Source: Yamagishiella unicocca (taxonomy: Eukaryota > Chlorophyta > Chlorophyceae > Chlamydomonadales > Volvocaceae). From it: a stretch of DNA of 64,000 nucleotides. The position numbers and the translations under genes are program-made. This document shows, piece after piece, positions 11,334-21,700 of this stretch. The DNA lies in contig BDSL01000008.1 of assembly GCA_003116995.1 (NCBI GenBank), positions 558,001 to 622,000 on the forward strand, in the 5' to 3' direction. The notes under the pieces are model-generated. The model saw only the letters and a list, made by a program, of their open reading frames with translations, had not been told where the DNA came from and ran no database searches. Position 1 is the first letter of the stretch. Every line of letters begins with the position of its first letter.

Positions 11334-14300
11334 AGCGAAGGGGACCCTTGGGTCGGCACGAAAAGTGGAACCGAACAGGAGCGGAAGAGGGTGTGTGGCG
11401 AGGGAACCGGCGGGAGGCGGGGGTGGGGAAGGAGGAACTGGGAGGCGGGGGTGGGGAAGGAGGAGCCGGGGTGGGTCGGGGCTGCGCGGGTGATCACGTG
11501 AAGTGGAAGGTCTCGGGAGCTGGGGGGGGGCTTTGGAGGCCACGAGCATGAGAGGGGTTTGTGTGGGTGCGAGCGTTGGCGGGGTGGGAGCGCGGGAGGA
11601 GGCGAGATGACGAACGCAGCGGAAGCGGCGGAAGCGGCGGAAGCGGCGGAAGCGGCGGAAGCAGCGGAAGCAGCGGGAGCGGCTGAAGCAGCGGAAGCGG
11701 CGGAAGCGGCGGAAGCGGAAGCGGTCCACCCCGCCTCGTGTCACCGGGTCTTCTTCCCCCCCCCCCCCGCCCGCCTCTCCCCCAGGTCACTGCCAGCCGC
11801 ACCGCTCGCCAGGACGCCAGCCGCGCCTTCCTCATGCCCGGGCTGGTTGGCTCGCAGCTGCGGCTCAAGTCCAACCCCGACAACCAACAGGGCCTGTTCA
11901 CGGCCTTCGAGTACATTCCCTCGCGGTACGGCGGTACGGCAATGCGGGGTCTGGGTCCTGGGCGCAAACCCTCCGTCCCTCCCGCTGCCTCGCAACCCCC
12001 GACCGCAGAACGCCTCAAGTCACTGACCCCAACATGTATTCCTCTGCGAACGCTTTCCTTTTTTTGAACCTAATCGGCTGCTGCCCCCGTTTGCCCCTGC
12101 CCCTCCCTCCCCCCTCCCTGCCCCTGCCCCTCCTCCCCCCTCCCTGCCCCTGCCCCTCCTCACCCCTCCCTGCCCCTGCCACTCCCTCCCATCTCCCCGC
12201 CCCTGCCCCTCCTCCACCCTCCCTGCAGCTACTCCCTCGCCGCCGAGCTGGCCTCCAAGGAGCGGGTGGCTTCGGAGGCCACCCGTCTGACTATCGGTCG
12301 CGGCCGGGAGTTCATGCCGGTCATCGCGCCCAACCTGCAGAAGCAACACGTGAGCGGAGGAGCGGGCGGGGCGGGGGGGGCGGGGAGGGGCGGGGAGGGG
12401 CGGGGAGGGGCGGGGAGGGGCGGGGAGGGGCGGGGAGGGGCGGGGAGGGGCAGGAAGGGTCGGGGAGGGGCGGGAAGGGGCGGGAAGGGGGGATGGGAGG
12501 GGTGGTGCAAAGACCCGGCTACACGACATGGGAGGGGGGTTTATAAGGAAAACCCAATCAAACCCGGCAGGGGGGGATATGGAAGGGGGGGAAGGGGGCT
12601 GAAGATGGAGGGAAAAGACAGGGGGAAGGGTATGAGTGGGCGGGCGGCGGAGGGGGTCGGCGTCCTGAGCCGTGGCGACCGTCACCACCACCCGCCTGGT
12701 CAGGCAGGTGCGCCTAGTTAGGCTACAGTGGCCACCACCGCAGCCCGGGGCCTTATGCCTCCCTTTTTCCTGCCCTGCCCTGCCCCACCGCGCCTCACCC
12801 CTATCTCACCCCCTCAGGAGATTGGCCCCAAGGCGGGCTACGTGTACCTGGCGGGTCCCGAGGAGGACACGGAGGACATGAGGCAGGCAAACAGGTGCGG
12901 AGGGGGGAGAGGAAAGCCGGTGGTGCGAAGGGGGGGGAGGGGGGGCGGGAAGGGCGCGAGGCCGGGGGGGGGGAGGAAGTTGCAAAAAGGACACGGTTAC
13001 TCAGCGTGGGAAATGCAGCTTAAAAGCGTATGAGGGGGGGAGAGGGGGCGGGAGAACCTAGGGGCAGACCACCACTTTCACACCACCTGGTCGCTGGCCG
13101 CCCACGGCTTGTCCGTGTCCCACGACCCACCCGTCAGTCGCTTCAGCCGCCAACCCCCCCCCCGGACCCCCCCCCGGGTTCTCTTATCACCCCCCCCGGC
13201 GTAGGGCCCACTACGAGGCCGCCTTCGTCCAGCCGCCCTTCCAGCCCCCGGGCACACAGAAGCTAGCGGCCGAGGTGCCCACACGGCTGGGCGCGGTGGG
13301 CATGATGAAGGCGCTCAAGAAGGCACTGGAGGTACGTGCGTGTGTATGTCTTGTGTGTGTATGTCTTGTGTGTGTATGTCTTGTGTTTGTATGTCGTGTG
13401 TGAATGTCTTGTGTGTCTTGTGGGGGGGAGAGAGGAGAGGAGCGGAGGAGAGGTGGGATGACGGGAGGGCCCCCCGCCCTCTCCCCCCCTTCCCCTCCGT
13501 CGTGCGACAGCCCCCCCCCTCTGGGTCCGTCACCGCCGGCGCGCTACCCGCCCCGCGGCTCTGATGCGGCTTCCGGCCACCCCCAACCGCCCACGCCGTA
13601 CTGTCGTACCAATGCAGGCGGACTGGGAGGGCGCCTACATCAGCATTTTCGAGAACGAGCACGACTGCTGGGTGGTGAGGGCGCCAGGGGGGGCAGAGGG
13701 GGAGGGGGATTCGGAGGGGGAGGAGGCAGCCGGGCGTGACGGGCCGCGTCGAGGGTGTGTGTGTGGGGGGGGGTTCGAGGAAGACCCGTGGGGGGGGGAC
13801 GGGGAGGGGAGAGGTGGGAAGCGAAGGGGCCAGGGAGGAGGCGTAGCTGCGGGGGTGGGTGGGTCCGGAGGAGGCCTTGTTCTGGGCGTGCCGGGGTTGC
13901 CTGCTTAGGCTCGCACGCGCAAAACACATATCAGGGGTACGTGGCGCGCGGTCACGGATCCCCCTCACAGACAGCATGCAACCCCCTGCCCGTGGACCCG
14001 CCAAACCCTAGCCTCCAACCCCGTGCCAAATCCCCGCGCCTCTCCCCCCCCCCACCCCAGGTTTGCTTCCAGGAGGAAACGGTTGACGGCCTGGAAGGCC
14101 TGGCGTCGTACATGAATGTGTTTATCCGGACCAACCCCGAGGCCACGGAGCACCGCCTCACCAAGGTGACAACCAACCACCACAACTACAACCACCACAA
14201 CCACCGCAACTGCCACAACCACAATCGCGACCACAACTGCCACAACCACCTCCACACCGCCGCACTCGCTTTCCCCCTCGCCATCCCCCCTCCCATCCAT

Positions 14301-15794
14301 ACACATGCACCCTCCCTACGTTCCGCCTAAGCCCGCACTCCACCCCAGCACCATTCCACCCCGGCAGCACTCCACCCGGACCACCCCCCCTACCCCCCCC
14401 GACCCCGCGTTTCCTCACCCAAGTCCTCCAGCATGCATCTCGAAACGTCTGTTCTAAACGGTTATCCTCGCATCCACGTGTCTTCCTCGCAACCGCCCGC
14501 AGGTGGTTGAGTTCTGGGGCAGCACCCCGGGTGACGGCTGCGTGTATTACGTGATGCGACCACCATGGGTGGCGCAGGACCGCGTGGAGACGTTCTTCAA
14601 GCTGCACCCGGAGGTGCGGGCCGTGCGTGTGGGGGTTACACAAAAGAACCGTTGACTTGACATGGGAAGTGCCGTGTGGGGGGGTTGTATAAAAACCGGT
14701 TTACGCCGTGTGGGGGGGGGAGCCCGGGGGGGGGGATTGAGATGAAACCCGGAGGTCGGCACTGAGGGGGGGGCCGCGGCGGAGGGGCGGGGCTAGCGAG
14801 AAGAGCCGGGGGAGGGGGCGCGGGACCCCTTGGGTTGTGGGGGGGAGGGGCCAGAGATAGAAGGGGGGGCTGAGGTCGACGAGCGGGGGTGGGTGGGAGA
14901 AGGGAGTAGAGAGTAGACCGGTGAGCCTAAGCAGGAGGAGAGGCGGTTGTGGTTTCGGTTTGCGGTTTGCCACGGCGGTGTAGCTCGATGAGGTTGTAGG
15001 GTGCGGTGCGGCGGTTGGCAGTTGGTGTGCGCGGTTGGGTGCGGTTGGGTGCGGTAGGTTGCGGTGCGGAAGGTTGGATGTAACCGGGTCTTCTCCCCAC
15101 CTCCCTCAACCCCCCGTCGTCTCCACCCGCCCCTCCCAGGAGCGCGACTGGCGCACCAGCTTTCCCGTGGTGGAGATGGAGGCGGAGCGGAAGGCCAGGA
15201 AGAAGGTGCGTGGCGGAGCAGGGCAGCGCAGGGCAGGGCAGGGCAGCGCAGGGCAGCGGGGAGGGGGTGTTTGATAAGAGAATCCGCGAATCCACGGCCG
15301 ACAGGGAGGGTGTATGCGTTGCGGCGCAGCTCAGCGCAGGGGTTCACTGTTTTATCCGGGGAGAGGGCGCGTGCGCAAAAAAGGGGGGTGCAAAAAGGTG
15401 CGGGGGGCGGCGGGGGGCATAAAACCCGGTTACGCGGCCAACCGGGTGGCAGAGGCAGGGCGCGGGGCGGTGGCGCCCGTGTCCCTGCAGGCGCTCCTCC
15501 GCGGGAGCGCCCAGGTGACGGCGGAGGAGCCGCAAACTCACAATGCGACACATGGCTTAACAATGCAGACGGCTCGGGGGCAGCCAACACACCGCCCACA
15601 TGCCCCCTTCCTCTTCCTGTCCCTCTTCCGCTTCCCTCTCCTCGCTCTCCGCCGCCTGGCAGGCGCTGGAGGCGGGCCAGGACGAGCTGGAGGTGGACCA
15701 CCGGCTGCGGCAGCTGTCGATAAAGGCGCAGCACACAGCGCCGCCGTCCGCGCTGCCCACCGCGCGATCGGCGCACAGCCGGGAGGGGCGGTGA
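10023..15794 (+). CDS. Unrecognised conserved-looking protein of about 500 residues, at least 11 exons
   Basis: Exons read: 10023-10387, 10988-11189, 11786-11925, 12229-12349, 12818-12894, 13205-13331, 13618-13674, 14061-14165, 14503-14613, 15140-15205, possibly 15491-15514 (24 bases), and 15663-15794 with stop TGA. All junctions keep frame. The first 120 residues are Ser/Gln/Glu-rich and low complexity. The rest is a well-composed soluble sequence: MPRYAIPNIASTLPNYQNN in exon 2, YISIFENEHDCWV in exon 7, then FWGSTPGDGCVYYVMRPPW and a charged C-terminus (MEAERKARKK). There is no signal peptide or membrane helix. I do not recognise the family; a cilium-associated role is only a guess. Introns carry many simple repeats (GT tracts, 9- to 15-base units, G-rich 10-mers) and dispersed repeats, which is why spurious long frames cross them. 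Confidence 0.75.
12372..12490 (+). repeat. G-rich tandem repeat of about 10 bases in an intron
   Basis: About ten copies of CGGGGAGGGG lie just inside the intron after the exon ending 12349. Runs of four G at regular spacing make this strand a strong candidate for G-quadruplexes. Related intronic arrays in the same gene are a 9-base AGCGGCGGA-type array at 11609-11725 and a 15-base TGTGTATGTCTTGTG-type array at 13340-13420. Confidence 0.7.
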
Positions 15795-15811
15795 GGGTTT
15801 GGGTGGGGGGG

Positions 15812-15896
15812 TATAAGATACCGGTAATCCACCGCGAATCCACGGCCGACAAACCAAGGGCGATGGAGGTGGCACCCGCAGGTCGGCACTGGAAAG
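15812..15896 (-). repeat. Dispersed short repeat family B/D (representative copy)
   Basis: On the minus strand this reads CAGTGCCGACCTGCGGGTGC, a short spacer, then GGTTTGTCGGCCGTGGATTC and GCGGATT. The GTTTGTCGGCCGTGGATT half recurs at 15270-15312 (-), 51130-51175 (+, a MOCOS intron) and 57125-57195 (+). The CAGTGCCGACC half recurs at 14738-14766 (-), 19436-19482 (-) and 22760-22790 (+). The conserved, separable halves suggest ends of one element whose middle has been lost. Confidence 0.65.
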
Positions 15897-16910
15897 GGGG
15901 CGGTGAGGGAGAGCCACGGCACGGCATGTGGGAGGGGGCGCGGGGGGAGCTCGGGGGGAGGGGGCCCATTGCGTACGACACTTTGAACTGGTCTCGGAGC
16001 GCTCAAGTGCGTGCTTGTGCAGATGCGGTGTTGGATAAATGAGGTGCTCGTCTTGTCTCATCTCGTCTCATCTTGGCACAGCATCAGGTAGACAATAGGA
16101 GGGCAAAGATAGTGAAGCGGATCGTGGTGGTGGTGGTGGTGGTGGTGGTGGTGGCGATGTTGTTGGTGGTGTATTGCGAGTGCGCTGAAGCACGCGCGCT
16201 ACCATGAGTTACGTAACAGGGGGCACACGTGTGTATGCGGAAACGGATATGCGGGAAGAAGCCATGGTACGTGGGCTATAGTGGAAGGTGTGTAGGTGCA
16301 TGAGGGCGGGGGGGAGTGCTGTGTCCATAGCCGGAATGCGAGGGGGTGGGGGGGTGTATAAAAACCGTTGCGAAGGGGTGGGGGGGGGCGGGCGAAGGTG
16401 ACCCGGTCACTGTGCCGCTCCTCGCGTGTGTCCACCCACCCACCTGCGCCCAGAAACGGGCCCTCGAAACGTCCTAGAACCTGCTCGGGGTCCTTGTTGG
16501 AGTACGTATGGACATACCAGACGTTTGATTTACAAGGCACAGGCGACTTTCACTACTCTGACGTCCACTTGTCCATCCATGAATGGTCTCACACGATATC
16601 GTACATTTCAAAGTTACACATCCACACACATCCAGGGCGCCACCAAGGGCCCCGATCTCCAGCCGGCAGACCATCTCGCCGCATCCCCGAACATGAAGCC
16701 ACCGCAGCGCCCCAACCACGCGGGGTGACTACATCGGACCGGCCCACACATTAAAGGTTTTCAACAATTTCGGAAGAATCCGACAACACGATCATTGGGT
16801 TACGCAGGAAGCCGTCACGTCTGTGCTGCACGCTGATGCGACGGAGCCCCCCGGCGGCCGCCCACAAACACGCGACCGTCCGCCCCCCCCGTCCGCCCCG
16901 GTTCTTTAAT

Positions 16911-16915
16911 TGTAA
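16911..16915 (+). terminator. Possible TGTAA polyadenylation signal
   Basis: TGTAA, the usual volvocine poly(A) signal, occurs in the context TTTAATTGTAACCCC. It is the first clear one after the stop codon at 15794. If used, it gives a 3' untranslated region of about 1.1 kb, long but not unusual for this lineage. Confidence 0.3.
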
Positions 16916-17992
16916 CCCCTCTCGGGGAGCACCGCACCACCACCCGCGCGACATGCACCTAGTCGACACACGCCAAGCGCTGGGGGTGGAAACAGATCAG
17001 CGATGACTGTGTACGGGACACGCAATCGGCGGCCCTGGGCCCTCCCTGGACTCGCATCTCTGCCTCATCGAGGGAGTGCTAGGGCGGGTCGGGAGGAGGC
17101 GAGTACTGTCGTCAAACGGGTCTAGTGCGACGAGTCCGAATTGCCGGGCGCAACGGAGGCAAGGCCCGGCCCCAAGCCTCCCGTGCGCCCACCCATGCCA
17201 CCATCGCCTCCCCCCAAGCCTTCATCACCTCCTCCGCAGATGAATTCCACGTGGCTGAAACTACCGTTACGACTAACGAAGCTTGCGAGCAGCTAGTGCT
17301 CCGGTACTGCGGGGCCCGGCTTTATTAGGTGTCCATCCCCCCAACCCAAGACCGAGGTCGCCCTGCGACTACAGAGGCCTTTGGTATGGCGATCCGAGTC
17401 CGCATGGAAAGCTACCGGTGGGTCCAGCTCCCGGCGATGCTCCAAGAGCCGGCGCCCCGCAGCCGCAGCCGCAGTCCTCCGAGCCGTGAGCTCCCCACCC
17501 TGGGAGGCCGCTCCCGCTAATGCGGGAGGAGGGCGCTCCGCAGGCAGGCAGCAGCCCTCTATGCGGCCAGCCCATACCGCCGTAGGTCGCATGCAGCACC
17601 ATCCGCGCCTACCCCACCCGCAGCCCTCAGCCAGGGTTCTTCGACCCCTCCCCCCCTCCAAGGAGAGCCCCTCGCGAATGGGCCCTCGAACAGAACAGAA
17701 CCAGCGACGACGACGACGACGACGACGCGCTTCCGTCAAAATCGCACGTAGGGCAGCGCATCCTTGTCGCGCCGCCACGAACACTCCATCCCCCCTTGGT
17801 CCCACAACTCTGTGTCCGAACACAATGCGCCAGCTATTCCACCCATGTCCTGTAGAGCTGTAAACGGTCTTTGGCACCCCCCCTGGGCCCTCCGGTCCCG
17901 CACACTTGGGCCCTCACCCGCTTTGGAACACCACCGGCAGTACCGCGCGTCCGTTCCGTCTGCCCAAACAGAGGCCCCCGCCCCCCCAAAAC

Positions 17993-18050
17993 CCCAATGC
18001 GCCAGCTATTATACATATGTCGTGTAACCGGTCTTTATGCCCCCATCCCC
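17993..18050 (+). repeat. Dispersed short repeat family A (representative copy)
   Basis: This copy reads ATGCGCCAGCTATTATACAT, then GTCGTGTAACCGGTCTTTAT and a poly-C tail. Related copies, allowing mismatches and short indels, lie at 17826-17885 (+), 19999-20052 (-), 33918-33977 (+), 34773-34835 (+) and 57976-58032 (+). The shared parts are ATGCGCCAGCTA, a short spacer, TGTCG(T/A)GTAACCGGTT, then a T-rich step into a run of C. Copies sit in introns and spacers in both orientations, as expected of a non-autonomous mobile element or its remnants. No terminal inverted repeats or target duplications were resolved by eye. Confidence 0.7.
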
Positions 18051-18764
18051 CAAACCCCACTCAGAAAAGTACAGCGCAGCACATCTTAGTCCCAGTCCCA
18101 GTCCGGTCCCAGTCCCAGTCCGGTCCAGTCGTAGTCGCGTCCGGACCACTCGGCCCCACTGGGGCACGCCGCGCCGCATCACCGAGTGTGAAACACACGC
18201 CTCCATACCCACACTTCCGAGTCAGCAAGCATCCATCACCAGGGAGCACGCAGCGACACCCGCCCTCCCCCGCCCTCGCGCAAACGTGCCCGCACCTTCC
18301 TCCACCACCAACTCCGCGCTGCTCGGGGCCGCGACCCCCCCTCACACCCGGTCCGGGCGCCCCTTCCCCCCCCCTGAAGAGACTCGTCGCGCACAGCTGC
18401 TGCGGACGGTGGTACGGCAGTACGACGCCGGGGGTTCGATGCCGTAAAGGAGAGGAACGTGTAATCGGTACCCGTTTCTCTGCTGCTGCTACTGCTGCTG
18501 CTACTGCTGTTGCTGCTACTGCTGCTACCGGCGGATCCAGCCAGCCAGTCAGAGGGCTAACCGAGACCAGCCAGGTCGCTGAGTCAGCCGGGAGGCTTAT
18601 TGGTGCGCTCACGTTCGTTCACCCGGTTTCGTTCAATCAGCGCTCAGGCGATGTCGCCTTCGCCCGCTTATTATTCAGGGCCTTGCTGCTGCTGCCGCCG
18701 TCGCTGCTGCTGCTGGCTAATACGTCCACGAGCGCCGCCGGCACCTATGATAATACCCGGCCGC

Positions 18765-21700
18765 TCACTCCCCCTCCTCCAGCAGCAGCGGCGCCGATAA
18801 GTCGCTGCTGCTACTGCGTGCCGCCGCCGCCTCCACCCCCCTCAGCGCCCCCCCTCCCCTCCCGCCCGCCGCCACCACCGGCGCTGCAGCGGCCACCACC
18901 ACCACCATCACCGCCTCCGCTCCTCGCCCCTCCTCCCCCCCCTCCGCTTCCGCCTCCTCCTCCGCCGCCGCTTCAATCTGCTGCCACTCGTCCACCCACC
19001 TCGCCCCCACCAGCGCGAACACCACCATCACCAGCTGCACCCCGGACATCACCAGCGCTACCGCCATCAGGCTGCCGTACCCCATGCCCGTGTGCGCCGC
19101 CAGCCATGGTACGGCAGCGGGACACAGCGTCGACGCCAGCCCCGCCACCGAGCTCAGGATGCCGTTCGTGAAGCCGTCCAGCTGCAGATGGTCGCCCGTG
19201 AGGCTGACGGCGTTGGCGAAACCCGTCGCCACGCCCACACCCACCAGACACACGGCGGTGTAGAGAGCCCACGGCGGGAGGCCGGCGGCGAAGGCGCTGG
19301 AGGCGGCGGCGCCGGTGGCGGCGGCGGCGGCTGAGGTGGCGGCGGCGGGGGGGAGGAAGACGGCGAGCTGCGGGGTGGGATGGAATGGGGGTTACGGAGG
19401 GGGCCAGGCGGGGGTCAAGAGGAAACCCCACTCCCCTTGGGGGGATATCAGAGGAGACCCGAAGATCAGCACTGAAAAAAAGCACCGATTAGCAAACGTT
19501 TTGGGGTGAGGAGGGGATGGGAGAAACAGGAAGGAGAGTAGTACTTGCGGCTCCGGGCTGGCTTATCGGTTTCGGCTCAACAGAGGTGAAACCCTAAACG
19601 CCAGCACACCGGCCCCCACCTCCATGTGTGACCTGCCCCCCTCCTCCCTCCCTCCCACCCTCCCGGCCGCTGCACCACACACAGCACCGCACACAGCACC
19701 GCACACAGCACCACACCCAGCACCACACCTGCGGCAGCCCCAGCACCGCCATCGCCGCCCCCAGCACCGCGAAGGGGCTCGTGAGGAGCAGCACCCGGGA
19801 GGCGTGCAGGAAGGGCGCCGCCGCCACCCCCACCAGCCGGGTGCCCGTGAAGGCGGCCCAGTAGGCGGCCGTCACCTCCTGAGCCGCCGCCTCGTCCAGA
19901 CCCACGGCCAGGCGGCAGTAGGTAGTCACCCAGGCGCCGAAGGAGGCCTGCCCCGGGGTGGGGTGGGGTGGTGCGTATGTGTGTGTGTGTGGAGGTTATT
20001 GCATAGGTTACTCGACGTTGGGAGGTGTAGCTGGCGCATAGGCTTCGGACCCGGGGGTGGGGGTGGTAAACGAAGAGAACCGTGGGGAGAGGAGAAGGGG
20101 GGAGCAACCGGGGGGGGATAGGAAAGCCGTGAATCGAAACCCGGGAGGACAAATTAGAAGTAGAATTACTGGCTGGCACCAGAGGGGAGGGAGGGTGCTC
20201 GCGCGGCAGGCCAGGGTGGGTTCGTGTGGAACGTCGCCCCACATCAACATCACATCAGCATCACATCAGCATCACATTAGCATCACATCAGCACCAACAT
20301 CACATCAGAACACACACAGCTGACGCGAGGACCAGCTGCGGGCGCCGTGGTGCCTCGCGCGGCAGGCTCGGATTGCCATATCGCGGGTTGAGGCATGTGT
20401 TGTGTTGCATACCATACCCTCCCCTCATTTCACAACCCCCCTCCCGCAACCGGACCCCCCAGCAACCCGCGCACCCACCAAACCCGCCCCGCCCCGCCAC
20501 CCCCCCCCGCCCCGCCGCGCCCACCCACCCCCGGCGCCGTACCTGCGTAGAGATGTTCGCAAACAGCAGCAGCACCACCGGCAGCAGCACCGGCCACCCC
20601 ATCCGCAGCTCGTGCATGTAGCGCCGGAACAGCCCGCCGCCGGAGCCGCCGTGCGCCCCTCCTCCTCCGCCACCACCACCACCATCCGCCCGGGCCTTCG
20701 TCGCCGCCCCCCCCTCCACCACCGGCGCCGTGCCGGCCCCAGCGGCCCGCTGCCCCAGCCACCCGGCCGCTCCCGCCTCCTGCCGACCGCCGCCACCAGC
20801 AGCCGCCGCCGCCGCTGCCCCAGCGGGTGCGGCCTGTGGCCCCCGCTGGGGTTGCTGCTGCATCAGCTTGATCTGCGCAGCGGCCGCAGACAGCAGGTCC
20901 GAGGCGTCGGAACCCACCGCGGCGGCGCCGCCGCCGCCGTACAGCGGGTTGCTGCCGCTGCAGTACAGCTCGCCGTCGCCGCTGCGGCGGTCACAGTCCG
21001 GATCCGGATCCTGGGCGCCCGCGGCCGCCTCCTCCCCCACCGGCGGTGATGACGACAACGCGCTGCCGAAGCCGCCGTCGGTGCCGCTGCTGGAGCCGCC
21101 GTCAACCAGCGACGCCAGCGTGGCGGCGGCTGGCCGCGGCGGCGGCGGCGGCGGCGCCGCCGCCGCGGCCAGCTGCTGCTGCGATAGCTTGGTGCCGGCG
21201 GCGGCGGCGGCGGCGGCGCTGAGTGTGGGGCCGCTGCAGCTGCCCCATGGGGCGCCGCCCTCCGCCGTCGCCGTCGGCGCCGCCGCCGCGTCGTCGACAC
21301 TGCTGCCGTCGCAGCCGCCAGCGGAGGTGTGGGTCTGGCAGCTGTCGTAAGCGGCTGGAGACCCGAGGGACTCCAGGCCGCTGGGAGGCCGACAGGCGGG
21401 CAGCGCAGGTGGCAGGTGGGGGGAGTGAGGTCGTGAGGCTGGGGGAGGGCGGTTCGAGGGCCCTCACCCGCACTCCGTCGGTCGCCAAAACAGTGGAACC
21501 AACCCCCGACACATCCTCCCCTCCCCTCCTCCCCTCACCCCAGCCCAGCCCTCACCTCCTTGGCTTCCCCAATCTCCCCCCAAACCCCGGGTCTTCCTCG
21601 AAACCCCCGGGCCCAACCTGAGCCCCTCCCCTCTACGCCCCCCAACCCAGTTCTCCAGCATGCATCTCACAACGTCTGTTCTAAACGGTTTTTTCTGGCA

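Larger units (their letters stand above)
15795..18764. other. Spacer with a GGT tract and dispersed repeats
   Basis: I find no exon series. The stretch contains a GGT trinucleotide tract at about 16120-16155, two copies of a dispersed repeat (17826-17885 and 17993-18050), another family at 15812-15896, and CTG-rich triplet tracts at 18480-18535. The long plus-strand frame that continues past 18.7 kb is the antisense of the transporter's last exon. Confidence 0.45.

Noticed and set aside
10557..11744. 395-codon minus-strand frame rich in Arg/Phe and Gly/Val
   Set aside because: It is antisense to a real exon and runs through CA/GT and 9-base repeats.
14793..16061. 422-codon minus-strand frame
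   Set aside because: It is a Pro/Arg/Ala-rich shadow, antisense to the exons at 15140-15205 and 15663-15794.
17906..19171. 421-codon proline-rich plus-strand frame
   Set aside because: It overlaps the last MFS exon in antisense and family A repeats; composition is GC-driven.
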